A stretch of DNA of 63,713 nucleotides, from the NCBI GenBank assembly GCA_016839585.1, contig JAEOTZ010000073.1:1-63713 (forward strand), in the 5' to 3' direction. Shown here one piece after another: positions 63,285-63,713 of this stretch (its first letter is position 1; every line of letters begins with the position of its first letter). The notes under the pieces are model-generated. The model did no database searches. It was given only the letters and a program-made list of their open reading frames with translations, and was not told the DNA's origin. This stretch comes from Promethearchaeota archaeon. GTDB lineage: Archaea; Asgardarchaeota; Lokiarchaeia; Sigyniarchaeales; SOKP01. Both the position numbers and the translations under genes were made by a program.

Positions 63285-63385
63285 GCACCTGTAGCCTAGT
63301 TGGTAAGACGCCGGCCTTGAGTATTCAAAGCAACCAAGCAAGCCGGTGCGCGTAAGCGCTCGGGGGTTCGAGTCCCTCCAGGTGC
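63285..63385 (+). tRNA. tRNA-Ser(TGA) with a 19-nt anticodon-loop intron
   Basis: Acceptor GCACCTG/CAGGTGC, long variable arm (TGCGCGTAAGCGCTC), G discriminator and anticodon TGA mark serine. The intron 63322-63340 is at the usual site after base 37. BHB fold: outer helix is the anticodon stem CCGGC/GCCGG, central helix CTTG/CAAG, 5' bulge AG^T, 3' bulge CA^A; the inner helix is very short. Mature length 82 nt. One mismatch is seen in the D-stem. Confidence 0.92.
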
Positions 63386-63406
63386 GCTCTTAATAATAAA
63401 AATCAT

Positions 63407-63479
63407 GGGCTATTGGCGCAGACAGGTAGCGCAGCAGGCTCTTAACCTGACGGTCGGGGGTTCAAATCCCTCATAGCCC
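63407..63479 (+). tRNA. tRNA-Lys(CTT)
   Basis: A 73-nt intronless tRNA: acceptor GGGCTAT/ATAGCCC, D-stem GCGC/GCGC, anticodon loop CTCTTAA (anticodon CTT, lysine), T-arm GGGGG-TTCAAAT-CCCTC and a G discriminator. It follows tRNA-Ser(TGA) by 21 nt on the same strand and may share its transcript. CCA is not encoded. Confidence 0.95.
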
Positions 63480-63519
63480 GTTTCTCCTTAAAAAATTCAT
63501 AATAAATAGTTAAGATATA

Positions 63520-63713
63520 TTATAAGAATTGAAAAACAACTTCAAAATCAGAAAAATCGAATGGTTTTAGAATATAACCATCTGCATTTCCTATATTTTT
63601 CTCTACTTCCGATCCAGGGATAGCTGTTAAGAAATAAACCGGGATATCTTTAAACTTTTTATCTTTTTTAATCATATCACAAATTTTATAGCCAGAAATA
63701 TCAGGTAAAATTA
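63520..63713 (-). CDS. response-regulator receiver domain, partial
   Basis: The C-terminal 63 or so residues of a CheY-like receiver domain run off the right edge on the minus strand. LPDISGYKICDMIKK is the stretch just after the phospho-acceptor Asp, VYFLTA holds the conserved Thr, and DGYILKPFDFSDF has the conserved Lys. The protein stops soon after, with no output domain on this side, so any output domain would be N-terminal or absent. Two-component proteins are common in Asgards. Confidence 0.85.
   Translation of the reverse strand, partial: ILPDISGYKICDMIKKDKKFKDIPVYFLTAIPGSEVEKNIGNADGYILKPFDFSDFEVVFQFL

Noticed and set aside
1-63713. CRISPR arrays, insertion sequences, integrase or prophage genes, rRNA
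   Set aside because: None was seen. There are no regularly spaced repeats and no transposase-like or integrase-like proteins; gene order is housekeeping throughout.

Overview
This window is AT-rich archaeal DNA, most likely from an Asgard archaeon (Promethearchaeota, Lokiarchaeia-like). It carries archaeal housekeeping genes: Hef, FEN1, SRP54, aIF5A, Cdc48, the exosome/SBDS/proteasome set, KEOPS parts, eL43 and prefoldin. Beside these are eukaryote-like proteins typical of Asgards: a Rab-like small GTPase with a zinc ribbon, a roadblock protein, a profilin-like protein, a ZPR1 protein and a JAB/MPN protein. Coding is dense and short operons change strand often. All five tRNA genes and all gene families are named from sequence features only; no database search was run.

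Layout. 1-8.6 kb: partial gene, intron-bearing tRNA-Val(CAC), Hef, small GTPase, nucleotide-sugar epimerase, membrane protein, TldE/TldD pair. 8.7-24 kb: purB-purM and a PfkB kinase, CAAX-type protease, phosphoesterases, roadblock protein, quinolinate phosphoribosyltransferase, ribbon-helix-helix regulator with sugar isomerase and class II aldolase, DinB, a HAL2/IMPase-like phosphatase and a 692-residue aldolase-like/kinase-like fusion. 24-36 kb: AMMECR1, pyrC, trmY-like, SRP54, then a + strand run aIF5A, NAD kinase, Nob1, FEN1, Cdc48, facing a HerA-like ATPase. 36-47.6 kb: FGGY kinase, unknown proteins, acyl-CoA dehydrogenase, an interrupted phosphofructokinase, ZPR1 and a four-gene pyruvate/2-oxoacid:ferredoxin oxidoreductase operon. 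47.6-60 kb: t6A-related genes (Sua5, Cgi121, Pcc1), an ECF transporter module, DHH phosphoesterase, eL43-Pcc1-prefoldin beta converging on the Rrp42-Rrp41-Rrp4-SBDS-proteasome alpha operon. 60-63.7 kb: profilin-like protein, DUF2110, four tRNAs, an acyltransferase, a JAB protein and a partial response regulator.

The most interesting observation is the phosphofructokinase gene at 42325-43540. Its frame is broken twice, exactly inside its two glycine-rich active-site motifs, by inserts of about 31 and 30 nt. Each can be folded by hand into the archaeal bulge-helix-bulge (BHB) splicing geometry: 3-nt bulge, 4-position helix, 3-nt bulge. Removing both restores one 384-residue PFK with GGGDCPGLN and IGGDDTLGV motifs. 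Both exon junctions read GGNGGAG^AC. Three tRNAs in the same window also have short introns that fit BHB geometry, two of them at unusual D-arm positions. The simplest reading is a protein-coding gene with two BHB introns handled by the tRNA splicing machinery. RNA evidence would be needed to prove it.

Metabolism suggested by the window: purine, pyrimidine and NAD synthesis, ferredoxin-dependent 2-oxoacid oxidation, possibly PPi-linked glycolysis, and acyl-CoA oxidation.
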